A DNA stretch of 64,000 nt, from assembly GCA_000719695.1 (NCBI GenBank), contig JOHN01000003.1:1-64000 (forward strand), read 5' to 3'. This DNA comes from Streptomyces sp. NRRL F-6131 (GTDB lineage: Bacteria; Actinomycetota; Actinomycetes; Streptomycetales; Streptomycetaceae). The first letter of the stretch is position 1. The number at the start of each line of letters is the position of its first letter. This document shows positions 32,621-43,172 of this stretch, piece after piece. Made by a program: the position numbers and the translations under genes. The notes beneath the pieces are model-generated. The model made no database searches. It saw only the letters and a list, made by a program, of their open reading frames with translations, and was not told the origin of the DNA.

Positions 32621-33385
32621 ATGTCGAGGCTGACCGGGAGGACGGCACTGGTGACGGGCGGCAGCCGGGGCATCGGGCGGGGGATCGCCGAGCGGCTGGC
32701 GCGCGAGGGCGCGCTGGTGGCGGTGCACGGGCGGGACGCGGAGACCGCCGGGCGGGCGGCGGAGGAGATCGAGCGGGCCGGCGGCCGGGCCTTCGCGGTC
32801 GCCGCCGAACTCGGGGTCCCCGGGGACGCCGAGGCGCTCTGGGCGGCCTTCGACGCCGGACTGGCCCGGTACGACGGCGGGCACGGGCTGGACGTCCTGG
32901 TGAACAACGCCGGGATCGGGCTGTCGGGGCGGATCCACGAGGTGGACGAGGCCGGCTACGACCGGGTCTTCGCGGTCAACGCGAAGGCGCCGTTCTTCGT
33001 GGTCCAGCACGGCCTGGCCCGGCTGCGCGACGGCGGGCGGATCGTCAACGTCTCCTCGGGCGTCACCCGGGTGGCGTTCCCGGGGGCCGTCGCCTACGCG
33101 ATGACCAAGGGGGCGCTGAACACCCTGACGCTCACCCTCGCCCAGGAGCTGGGGCCGCGCGGGATCACCGTCAACGCGGTGCTGCCGGGCATCGTCGCCA
33201 CCGACGTCAATCCCTGGCTGGAGGACCCGGGGGCGCGGGCCCGGGCGTCCGCGTACTCGGTCTTCGACCGGGTCGCCGAGGCGGCCGACGTCGCGGACGT
33301 GGTGGCCTTCCTGGCCTCGGACGACGCCCGCTGGGTCACCGGCCAGAACCTCGACGCCAGCGGCGGGTCCAACCTCGGCGTCTGA
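32621..33385 (+). CDS. Short-chain dehydrogenase/reductase
   Basis: The 254-residue enzyme is a classical SDR. The NAD(P)-binding motif is TGGSRGIGRG, NNAG is present, and the catalytic Ser-Tyr-Lys is seen as VSSG then VAYAMTKGALN. It ends in the usual DDARWVTGQNLDASGGSNLGV. The substrate is unknown. The ATG at 32621 has a purine-rich ribosome site (GAAGGGGG). It is divergent from the TetR gene that probably controls it. Confidence 0.9.
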   Translation: MSRLTGRTALVTGGSRGIGRGIAERLAREGALVAVHGRDAETAGRAAEEIERAGGRAFAVAAELGVPGDAEALWAAFDAGLARYDGGHGLDVLVNNAGIGLSGRIHEVDEAGYDRVFAVNAKAPFFVVQHGLARLRDGGRIVNVSSGVTRVAFPGAVAYAMTKGALNTLTLTLAQELGPRGITVNAVLPGIVATDVNPWLEDPGARARASAYSVFDRVAEAADVADVVAFLASDDARWVTGQNLDASGGSNLGV

Positions 33386-33417
33386 GCGCGAACCGTCCGG
33401 GGGTACGCTCGTTGACC

Positions 33418-33507
33418 GTGGATCCCAAGACGCGCATGCGAATCGTGACCGGAGCGCTCGTCCTGCTGCTGGTCGTCGTGCTGGTCAGCTCGCTGGTCAA
33501 CCGGTAG
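33418..33507 (+). CDS. Small single-helix membrane protein
   Basis: The 29-residue product (VDPKTRMRIVTGALVLLLVV and on to NR) consists of a short basic start and one hydrophobic helix. It starts at a GTG 33 bp after the SDR stop. Similar small proteins occur near serC in streptomycetes, as far as I remember. It is too short for statistical support, but the composition (MRIVTGALVLLLVVVLV) is not random. It is followed by a hairpin. Confidence 0.5.
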   Translation: MDPKTRMRIVTGALVLLLVVVLVSSLVNR

Positions 33508-33525
33508 CCGGAAGGCCGGAACGGA

Positions 33526-33561
33526 CGGAAGGGCCACCGCCCGGAGGCGGTGGCCCTTCCC
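33526..33561. terminator. Bidirectional terminator hairpin
   Basis: A perfect stem of at least 14 bp (GGAAGGGCCACCGC at 33527-33540 with GCGGTGGCCCTTCC at 33547-33560) lies between the small membrane protein gene and the serC stop, which converge here. Confidence 0.75.
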
Positions 33562-33580
33562 GTACGTCCGCGCGGGTCGG

Positions 33581-35945
<2,365 letters not shown>

Positions 35946-36268
35946 GCACGGCTCCTTCAGTTCTGCGATCGGCGGACCTCCGTGGTGGGGAGGCACACCA
36001 GTGACCGAATGGTGGTTGGCACTCGGTGCCAGGGTGACAGGCACGGGGTGCATTGCGCCATACACCACCATGGTGATGTTTCCCGTCGGCCCGCTTGACT
36101 TTTCGCCCGAGGGCCGGTCGTGCCCGGGAAATCTCCGGAACCAACGGTGCGGTTCAGGACAAATCACCGTACGACGGGCGGCCGAGCGGTGGCGAGTCAC
36201 CTTATCTCCCACCGGGGTTTGTCCGGAGGTAGCGGTGCCGGTTGCTTGTCGTACGGGATGATGTTGAC
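35946..36268. promoter_or_regulatory. 323-bp divergent intergenic region (citrate synthase / pdxH)
   Basis: No gene is supported. It should hold promoters for both sides. TGGCACTCGGTGCCA (36017-36031) is a perfect 6-bp inverted repeat with a 3-bp spacer, and ACCACCATGGTGAT near 36064-36077 is another short palindromic element. Either could be an operator. Confidence 0.45.
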
Positions 36269-36994
36269 GTGCAGACCCCGGACCGCGCCCAGTCGACGCC
36301 CCTGACCCCCGCCACCCGGATCCTGGCCGACGAGGCCCGACCCGGACCGGACCTCACCGTGATGCGCAAGCACTACGCGCACGAGGGCCTGGTCGAGGAG
36401 CACCTCGCCGCCGAGCCGATCGGCCAGTTCACGCAGTGGTTCCACGAAGCGGACGAGGCCGGGGTGGTGGAGCCCAACGCGATGGTGCTCTCCACCGCCG
36501 ACGCCGAGGGGCGGCCCAGCTCGCGCACGGTGCTGCTGAAGGGGTTCGACGTCCGCGGCTTCGTCTTCTTCACCAACTACGGCTCCCGCAAGGGCACCGA
36601 ACTGGCCGCCAACCCGCACGCGGCCCTGCTCTTCCCGTGGATCGCGCTGGCCCGCCAGGTGATCGTCCAGGGCCGGGTGGAGAAGGTCGGCCGGGACGAG
36701 ACCGCCGCCTACTTCCGCACCCGCCCGCACGGCTCCCAGCTCGGTGCCTGGGCCAGCGAGCAGTCCAGCCCGGTCGCCTCGCGCGAGGTGCTGGAGCAGC
36801 GCTACGCGGAGCTTGAGCGGCGCTACCCGGAGGGCGAGGGGGTGCCGGTGCCGCCGTTCTGGGGCGGGTACCGGGTGGTGCCGGAGAGCGTGGAGTTCTG
36901 GCAGGGGCGGGAGAACCGGCTGCACGACCGGCTGCGCTACCTCGCCGACCCGTCCGGCCCGGCGGGCTGGCGGGTGGAGCGACTCTGCCCCTGA
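36269..36994 (+). CDS. pdxH: Pyridoxamine 5'-phosphate oxidase
   Basis: The 241-residue flavoenzyme has the PdxH pattern: [81 protein letters not shown] with the FMN contacts, [15 protein letters not shown], and the C-terminal [28 protein letters not shown]. It makes pyridoxal 5'-phosphate, the cofactor of SerC encoded nearby. The GTG at 36269 was chosen; an ATG 27 bp earlier is possible. The stop codon lies within the first unit of a 23-bp repeat array. Confidence 0.94.
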   Translation: MQTPDRAQSTPLTPATRILADEARPGPDLTVMRKHYAHEGLVEEHLAAEPIGQFTQWFHEADEAGVVEPNAMVLSTADAEGRPSSRTVLLKGFDVRGFVFFTNYGSRKGTELAANPHAALLFPWIALARQVIVQGRVEKVGRDETAAYFRTRPHGSQLGAWASEQSSPVASREVLEQRYAELERRYPEGEGVPVPPFWGGYRVVPESVEFWQGRENRLHDRLRYLADPSGPAGWRVERLCP

Positions 36995-37099
36995 GCCCGT
37001 CCGGACACTGCCCCCCGGCCCCGTCCGGTGCTGCCCCCGGGCCGGCCCGACGCTGCCCGCGGGGCCGACCTCGCGCTGCCCCCGGGCGCGGTCCGGCGG
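36985..37099. repeat. Degenerate 23-bp tandem repeat, five copies
   Basis: Units start at 36985, 37008, 37031, 37053 and 37076, each opening with CTGCCC and continuing with CC/CG-rich sequence and (in most) GTCCGG. The array begins within the last codons of pdxH and ends about 180 bp before fxsC. Confidence 0.7.
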
Positions 37100-37280
37100 C
37101 GTCCGCGGGGCCGCCCGGGCCGCGCCCGCCCCGCCGGCGCGCACGCCCCCGACCAGGGCCGTCGCCCCGCGGGGCCGGACTTGTGACGACACCGCTACAC
37201 CTTCCTCCGTCCATCCGCTGACCTCTCGTCAGCCCGCCAGTAAGGTGGGGACGTTCACCGGCTCGGTGGGGGGTTGTTGG

Positions 37281-38792
37281 GTGCGGCCGTACTTCTTCTT
37301 CAGCTACGCGCGGCGGGACCACCTGGCCGGGGGTGCCTTCGTCGACCAGTTCTTCACCGACCTGCGGGACGAACTGGCCCGGATCGAGCCCGAGGCCGGG
37401 CCCGGCGAGCTGGCCTACCGGGACACCGAGCGGCTGCGGATCGGCGACGACTGGGAGCGCCAGCTCTCCCGGATGCTCGGCGCCAGCCGCGCCATGGTCG
37501 CCCTCTACTCGCCCGCCTACTTCGCCAGCGCGTACTGCGGCAAGGAGTGGACCGCCTTCGACCACCGGACCCGGCGCCACGAGGAGCAGACCGGCGAGAG
37601 CGTCCCGGCCCTGATCCCCGTCCTGTGGGAGCCGCCGCCCGAGGACCTGCCCGCCGAGGTGCGGCGGATCCAGTACGTGCAGCACGACTTCGGCGACGAG
37701 TACGCCACCGGCGGCCTGCGCCACCTGCTGCGGACCGACCCGCACGGCACGGCGTACCGCAAGGTGGTGCGGGTGATCGCCGAGCGGGTGCGGGAGGCCG
37801 CCTCCTGGCGGGTCGGCGAACTGCGCGACCTCGACCTCGGGCAGGTGGAGGGCTGCTTCCCGGTGCCGGAGATCGCCGTGGTGGCCACCCGCAGCAGCCT
37901 GGTCCGGCTCTTCGTCGCGGCCGGCCGGGCCGGCGACCCGCCCGCCCCGGCGGGGGCGTCCAACGGCGAGCGGTTGCCGGTGCCGCGCTCCGGCGCGGAC
38001 GGCGCGGGCGTCGTCGTGACCGGTGCCGTCGGCCCGGCCGGGCCGTACCAGGGCGGCTGGTACGGGGCGCACCCGCGCGACTGGGCGCCCTACCACCCGC
38101 CCAGGCTCCCCTCGTTGGCCGTCCAGGCCCAGCAGGTGATCACCCGGGCCGGGCACAGCACCAGCCTGGAGACCGTCGGCCCGGACCTCGCCGAGGCGCT
38201 CGACCGGGCCCGGGAGAACAACGAGGTCAGCGTCCTGCTGGTGGACCCGTGGGCGGCCGGCACCGAGCCCTACCGCCAGGCGCTGCGCGACTTCGACCGG
38301 CAGAACCACCCGGTCACCGCCGTCCTGCTGCCCGACAGCACCGACGACCCGCCGGCCGGTCCGGCGCGCGCCCGGCTCTGGGAGGGGGTGCGCGAGGTGT
38401 TCGCGCGCACCTGGTTGCACCGGTCGGGGCCCGAGCCGCTCTTTCGCATCCACATCGGACGGGAACGCTTCGAACGTGAGCTGCTCTCCACCGTGACCGT
38501 CGCCCAGAACCGCCTGCTCGACCAGGTGGACGACGATCCGGTGGCCGCCCGGGCCCAGTTCGGGCTCGGTCCGGACCCGCGACCGATGCCGGGCCTCACC
38601 ATCCCGGCCTGGCCGCCCGTCCCGCCGGAACCGCCCGTCACCCCGGGCCCGCCCGTCCCGCGACCGGGCAACGCCCCGGAGACCGGGAACGCGACGGCGG
38701 CCGGGACCGCGCCGGGGCCGAGGGGCGCCCTGCGCGAGGAGACCGTGCCCCTGACCAGCCGGGCGCCGAGTGAAGGAGAAGCGGACCGATGA
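37281..38792 (+). CDS. fxsC: TIR-like protein FxsC
   Basis: The 503-residue protein starts VRPYFFFSYARRDHLAGGAFVDQFFTDLRDEL. Residues 1-140 form a TIR domain: FFFSYARRD as strand A and box 1, YRDTERLRIGDDWERQL, and ALYSPAYFASAYCGKEWTAF with the Glu in the position of the TIR NADase catalytic residue. A second half (QVITRAGHSTSLETVGPDLAEALDRARENNEVSVLLVDPWAA) matches the FxsC C-terminal region, and a Pro-rich tail follows. FxsC proteins occur beside FxSxx-COOH RiPP precursors. Its stop overlaps the start of fxsT (ATGA). Whether it cleaves NAD is untested. Confidence 0.87.
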   Translation: MRPYFFFSYARRDHLAGGAFVDQFFTDLRDELARIEPEAGPGELAYRDTERLRIGDDWERQLSRMLGASRAMVALYSPAYFASAYCGKEWTAFDHRTRRHEEQTGESVPALIPVLWEPPPEDLPAEVRRIQYVQHDFGDEYATGGLRHLLRTDPHGTAYRKVVRVIAERVREAASWRVGELRDLDLGQVEGCFPVPEIAVVATRSSLVRLFVAAGRAGDPPAPAGASNGERLPVPRSGADGAGVVVTGAVGPAGPYQGGWYGAHPRDWAPYHPPRLPSLAVQAQQVITRAGHSTSLETVGPDLAEALDRARENNEVSVLLVDPWAAGTEPYRQALRDFDRQNHPVTAVLLPDSTDDPPAGPARARLWEGVREVFARTWLHRSGPEPLFRIHIGRERFERELLSTVTVAQNRLLDQVDDDPVAARAQFGLGPDPRPMPGLTIPAWPPVPPEPPVTPGPPVPRPGNAPETGNATAAGTAPGPRGALREETVPLTSRAPSEGEADR

Positions 38793-41700
38793 GCGTCGAG
38801 CACGCCGCCCTCGCGGACCACGGGTCCGCCGCCCTCGCGACCCCCGCCACCGGCACGGTCGTCACCTTCTACTCGTTCAAGGGCGGCACCGGGCGCACCA
38901 TGGCCCTGGCCAACCTGGGCTGGATCCTGGCCAGCCAGGGCCTGCGCGTCCTGGTGGTGGACTGGGACCTCGAGGCCCCGGGCCTGCACCGCTACTACCA
39001 CCCGCTGCTGGTCGACCCCGAACTGCACGGCACCGACGGGCTGATCGACATGCTCCGGGCCTACGTCGACGAGGCGCTGCCCGGCCCGGACCGCCCCGGC
39101 CCGGGCCCGGACCCCCGGGAGTGGCTGGCCGCGCCCGGCCGGCTGGAGCGCTACCTGTGCGGCCTGGCCCTCGACCTCCCGGACGGCGGCAAGCTCGACC
39201 TGATGCCGGCCGGCCGGCAGAACGCCGCCTACTCGGCCGCCGTCACCAGCTTCAACTGGCGCAGCTTCTACACCCGCGCCGACATCCGCGGCGCGGAGTT
39301 CCTGTACGCGCTGCGCGAGCAGTGGACCAGCGGCTACGACTACGTGCTGATCGACAGCCGGACCGGCGTCAGCGACACCTCGGGCATCTGCACCGTGCTG
39401 ATGCCCGACACGGTCGTGGACTGCTTCACCCTCGGCGCGCAGAGCATCCGCGGCGGCGTCGACGCGGCCCGCGCCATCGTCGACGCCGACGAGCGCGAGA
39501 TCCGGGTGCTGCCCGTCCCGATGCGGGTCGAGGACGCCGAACGCGCCGGTCTCGCGGCCGGCCGCGACCTCGCCCACGACGCCTTCGACCCCTACCTGGA
39601 GCGCTGGCTGAGCCCCGAGCGGCGGGCCGACTACTGGCGCGACGTCGAGGTGCCGTACAAGCCGTTCTACGCCTACGAGGAGGTGCCGGCCACCATCGTC
39701 GACCGGCCGCAGCAGGGCCGCAGCCTGCTCGGCGCCTTCGAACGGCTGGCCGCCTGGCTCACCGACGGCCGGGTCAGCACGCTGCGCCCGCTGCCCGACC
39801 TGGCCCGCCGCCGGCTGTACGCGGCCTATCTGCGCACCGGCCGCACCCGCTCCCGCCAGGTGCACGTGAGCTACGCCCCCAAGGACCGGGTCTGGGCCGA
39901 GTGGATCTCCGAGACCCTGCGCGGCTTCGGCTACCTGGTCAGCCTGCACAGCGCCGCCGTCCCGCTCGAGCCAGGACCGCCGCAGACCGGCCCGCTGCCC
40001 GAGGCCGCCGGGCCGCTGGACGGCGACGGTCGGCTGCTCGCCGTGCTCACCCCCGAGTACACCGCCCTGCCGCGCGCCCGGGAGATCTGGCGCCGGCTCA
40101 CCGGCCCGGGCCCCGGGGGCGACTCCGGCGGCCTGCTCGCCGTGCGGATCGGCGCGCCCGAGGGGCCGGAACCGCCGCAGTTCGCCGGGCACCGGGCGCT
40201 GGAGCTCGCCCTCGGCTCGGCGGAGCAGGCCGAGGCCCAGCTGTTCGAACTGATCGGCCCGCCGCCCGGCGCCGGGCGCTGGATGGAGACCGGCGAGACC
40301 TCCGTGCCGTCCCCGGCCCGCTTCCCGGACGGCCGGCCCTCCGTCCAGGAACTGCCGCCCCGGCTGCCCACCTTCACCGGCCGGATGCGGCTGCTGGAGG
40401 CCGTCCGCGACGGCTTCACCGCCGGCAGCGACGCCGCGCCCGTCCAGGTGCTCTACGGCATCGGCGGCGTCGGCAAGTCGCAGGCCGCGATCGAGTACGC
40501 GCACCGCTTCGCGGCCGGCTACGACGTGCTCTGGTGGGTGCCCGCCCAGCAGCCCGAGGTGATCCCGCAGAAGCTCGCCCAACTCGCCCCCGACCTCGGG
40601 CTGGAGACCGACGGCGACGTCGTCCGGACGGCCCGCGCCGTCCTCGACGCGCTCGCCAGCGGCCGGCCGTACCACCGCTGGCTGCTGCTCTTCGACAACG
40701 CCGAGGACCCCGAACTGCTGGACCCCTGGCTGCCCGCCGCCGCGCCCGGCGGCCACGTCCTGGTCACCTCGCGCGACCGGCGCTGGGCCCGCCGCCCCGG
40801 CCGCACCGAGGTCGAGGTGTTCGACCGGGCGGAGAGCGTCGAACTCGTCCGGCACTTCAACACCGGCGTCGAGCGGGCCGACGCCGAGCGGATCGCCGAA
40901 CTGCTCGGCGACCTGCCGCTCGCCGTCGGCCAGGCCGCCGCCTGGCTCCAGGAGACGCCGATGCCGGCGGCCACCTACGCGGACCTGCTGGACGAGACCC
41001 TCACCGACATCCTCGACCGCTCGGTGCGGGGGGGAAGCGCCGTCGCCGTCGCCGCCGAGGAGGAGGAGGACGGGCCCGGCGGGCAGGACGTCACCGCGGA
41101 GGGCGCCACCGTCACCGCGACCGCCGCCACCTGGCGGATCGCCGGCTCCGACCTGCGCCGGATCAACGCCCCGGCCGCCCGGCTGCTGGAGATCTGCGGC
41201 TTCCTCGGCCCGGACGCCATCCCGATCGCGCTGCTGTACAGCTCGCCGGTCATCGAGGCGATCGGGCTCCCCCCGGGCACCTCCGACCAGCGGCTCGCGG
41301 TCGGCGAGATCCTGCGGACCGTCAACCAGTTCAACCTCGCCCGCTACGACCAGGCGGCCGGGACGCTGGTCGTCCACCGGATCGTCCAGGCCCTGCTGCG
41401 CGAACAGGTCGGCGCGACCGACCGCGAACGGGTCCGCGGCGCGGCCCACCGCGCCCTCGCGCTCGCCGACCCCGGCGACCCCGACGCGCCGCACAACTGG
41501 CTCCGGTACGCCGAACTGCTGCCCCACCTCTGGCCGTCCGGGGCGGCCGACTCCGCCGATCCGGCCGTCCGGCAGTGGATCGTCCACTCGGTCCGCTACC
41601 TGTGGCAGCGCAGCCTGCACGGCGCCGGGCGCGAACTGGCCGAGCGGGTCCTCGCCCACTGGCGCGAGGCCGGGCCGCAGGGCGTCGAGGCCGACGTGAG

Positions 41701-42901
41701 GGTCCAGCTGCTGCGCGTCCAGCTCGGCAACATCCAGCGCACCCAGGGGCTGGTCCGGGAGGCGTACGAGACGGACCGGGACGCGTTCGAGCGGCTGACC
41801 GAGCTGCTGGGGCGGGAGCACCGGGACAGCTTCCCGGCGGCGACCAGCCTCGGCGGGGACCTCCGGCACCTGGGCCGCTACCGGGAGGCCCGGGAGCTGG
41901 ACGAGGGGACCAGGGCCGCCGCGCGGCGGGTCCTCGGGGCGGACCATCCGCGCACCCTGATGGCCGAGAACAACCTGGCCGTGTCCATCATGCTCACCGG
42001 CGACTTCGCCGAGGCGCTCGGCATCCACGAGACGCTCTACCCCCGGAAGTTGGAGATCTTCGGCAAGCACAGCCCGTACACGATCACCGGCGGTGTCGTC
42101 TACGGCCACGTGCTGGCCGAGGTGGGGCGGCTGGAGGAGGCCGTGGTCAGGCTGGACAAGGCCGTGCGACGGAGCCGGCAGGCGCTCGGCGAGGAGCACG
42201 ACGAGACCCTGCGCGCCCGCCGCTACCGCAGCGTCGTCCTGCGTCGGCTCGGCCGGCTCCCGGCGGCGCTGACCGATGCCGAGGACGTGTACCAGCGACT
42301 CCTGGAGCGGTACGGCGCGGACCACCCGGGCACGGCCGCCGCCGCCGGGAGCCTGGCCGCCGTGCTCGGCGTCCTCGGCGACACCCGGCGGGCCGTCGAA
42401 CTCGCCGAGGAGTCCTACCTCTACCACCGCGACCACCTCGGCGCCGGGCACCCCGCGGAGCGCGTGGCGGCGGGCAACTTCGCCGTGGCGCTGCGCCGGT
42501 CCGGGCAGACCGAGGAGGCCGGCGCGCTCACCGGCACGGTGGTGGACGACCTGCTCGCGGTGCTCGGGGAACGCCACCCGTACGTCGCGGTCGCCCGGCT
42601 CAACCGGGCCAACGACCTGGCCCGCGCCGGCCGGCACAGCGAGGCGCTCTCCCAGGCGGAGGCCGCCGCCACGCGGCTCACCGAGCGGTTCGGCGCCGAT
42701 CATCCCGACGTCCTGGCGGCCGACGCCAACCTCGTCCTGGCCCTCACCGCCGTCGGCCAGACCGCGCGGGCGGCCGAACTGCGGGTGCGGACGCTGATGC
42801 GGACGAGGGCGCTGCCGTACCTGGTCGGAAGCCATCCGCTCGCCGAAGCCGTCCGGGTGGGGGAGTGGCTGGAGGTGGAGACCGAGATGCCCATGGTGTG
42901 A
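38789..42901 (+). CDS. fxsT: FxsT: MinD-TIR-NB-ARC-TPR protein
   Basis: The 1370-residue protein has several modules. Residues 20-330 form a MinD/ParA-like P-loop domain (FYSFKGGTGRTMALANLGWILA, deviant Walker A at about 28-37, and YDYVLIDSRTGVSD). Near 355 a TIR-like domain begins (VHVSYAPKDRVWAEWI). Around 545-960 is an NB-ARC/STAND ATPase (VLYGIGGVGKSQAAIEYAHRF, LLLFDNAED, LVTSRDRRW, LPLAVGQAAAWLQE). From about 970 come kinesin-light-chain-like TPRs (LMAENNLAVSIMLTGDFAEALGIHE). It belongs to the FxSxx-COOH locus. The architecture is that of an immune-type sensor ATPase, but its role in RiPP biology is unknown. Confidence 0.87.
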   Translation: MSVEHAALADHGSAALATPATGTVVTFYSFKGGTGRTMALANLGWILASQGLRVLVVDWDLEAPGLHRYYHPLLVDPELHGTDGLIDMLRAYVDEALPGPDRPGPGPDPREWLAAPGRLERYLCGLALDLPDGGKLDLMPAGRQNAAYSAAVTSFNWRSFYTRADIRGAEFLYALREQWTSGYDYVLIDSRTGVSDTSGICTVLMPDTVVDCFTLGAQSIRGGVDAARAIVDADEREIRVLPVPMRVEDAERAGLAAGRDLAHDAFDPYLERWLSPERRADYWRDVEVPYKPFYAYEEVPATIVDRPQQGRSLLGAFERLAAWLTDGRVSTLRPLPDLARRRLYAAYLRTGRTRSRQVHVSYAPKDRVWAEWISETLRGFGYLVSLHSAAVPLEPGPPQTGPLPEAAGPLDGDGRLLAVLTPEYTALPRAREIWRRLTGPGPGGDSGGLLAVRIGAPEGPEPPQFAGHRALELALGSAEQAEAQLFELIGPPPGAGRWMETGETSVPSPARFPDGRPSVQELPPRLPTFTGRMRLLEAVRDGFTAGSDAAPVQVLYGIGGVGKSQAAIEYAHRFAAGYDVLWWVPAQQPEVIPQKLAQLAPDLGLETDGDVVRTARAVLDALASGRPYHRWLLLFDNAEDPELLDPWLPAAAPGGHVLVTSRDRRWARRPGRTEVEVFDRAESVELVRHFNTGVERADAERIAELLGDLPLAVGQAAAWLQETPMPAATYADLLDETLTDILDRSVRGGSAVAVAAEEEEDGPGGQDVTAEGATVTATAATWRIAGSDLRRINAPAARLLEICGFLGPDAIPIALLYSSPVIEAIGLPPGTSDQRLAVGEILRTVNQFNLARYDQAAGTLVVHRIVQALLREQVGATDRERVRGAAHRALALADPGDPDAPHNWLRYAELLPHLWPSGAADSADPAVRQWIVHSVRYLWQRSLHGAGRELAERVLAHWREAGPQGVEADVRVQLLRVQLGNIQRTQGLVREAYETDRDAFERLTELLGREHRDSFPAATSLGGDLRHLGRYREARELDEGTRAAARRVLGADHPRTLMAENNLAVSIMLTGDFAEALGIHETLYPRKLEIFGKHSPYTITGGVVYGHVLAEVGRLEEAVVRLDKAVRRSRQALGEEHDETLRARRYRSVVLRRLGRLPAALTDAEDVYQRLLERYGADHPGTAAAAGSLAAVLGVLGDTRRAVELAEESYLYHRDHLGAGHPAERVAAGNFAVALRRSGQTEEAGALTGTVVDDLLAVLGERHPYVAVARLNRANDLARAGRHSEALSQAEAAATRLTERFGADHPDVLAADANLVLALTAVGQTARAAELRVRTLMRTRALPYLVGSHPLAEAVRVGEWLEVETEMPMV

Positions 42902-42939
42902 CGGGGGCGGCCCCGTCCCTCCGGCGAAGGGAGCTGACA

Positions 42940-43131
42940 GTGGAGCGGATCGTGGAGCGGATCGTGGAGTCGGACGTCGTGGCGGACGGTGACGGCCCGA
43001 GCGGCGCCGTCGAACGGCCGGGCCTGGCCGAGCTGGCCCGGCTCGACCCGGGTGACCTGGCCCGGGAGCTCGAACTGGCCCTGCCCGGCATGGGCGTCCG
43101 GCCGGTCGCCCTGTTCAATTCGGGAATCTGA
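42940..43131 (+). CDS. fxsA: FxSxx-COOH RiPP precursor FxsA
   Basis: The 63-residue peptide ends VALFNSGI, that is F-N-S-G-I at the C terminus, the FxSxx-COOH motif. A leader rich in Glu, Leu, Ala and Asp precedes it (ELARLDPGDLARELELALPGMG). In this family the radical SAM enzyme FxsB joins the Phe ring to the Ser side to form a three-residue cyclophane. The GTG at 42940 has GGGAG 8 nt upstream. A 12-bp duplication (GTGGAGCGGATC twice) at the start gives VERIVERI. It lies 38 bp after fxsT and 41 bp before fxsB. Confidence 0.87.
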   Translation: MERIVERIVESDVVADGDGPSGAVERPGLAELARLDPGDLARELELALPGMGVRPVALFNSGI

Positions 43132-43172
43132 CGAAGTGATTAGTGGGCGTCGGATGCTGGAAGTGTGCGGGC

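Noticed and set aside
36437..37000. A gene upstream of fxsC in the same frame, extending FxsC at its N terminus
   Set aside because: The region overlaps pdxH and the 23-bp repeats; the TIR domain begins at the chosen GTG, which has a G-rich ribosome site.
38270..42835. 1521-codon frame on the minus strand
   Set aside because: It is opposite fxsT, which has recognisable MinD, NB-ARC and TPR domains.
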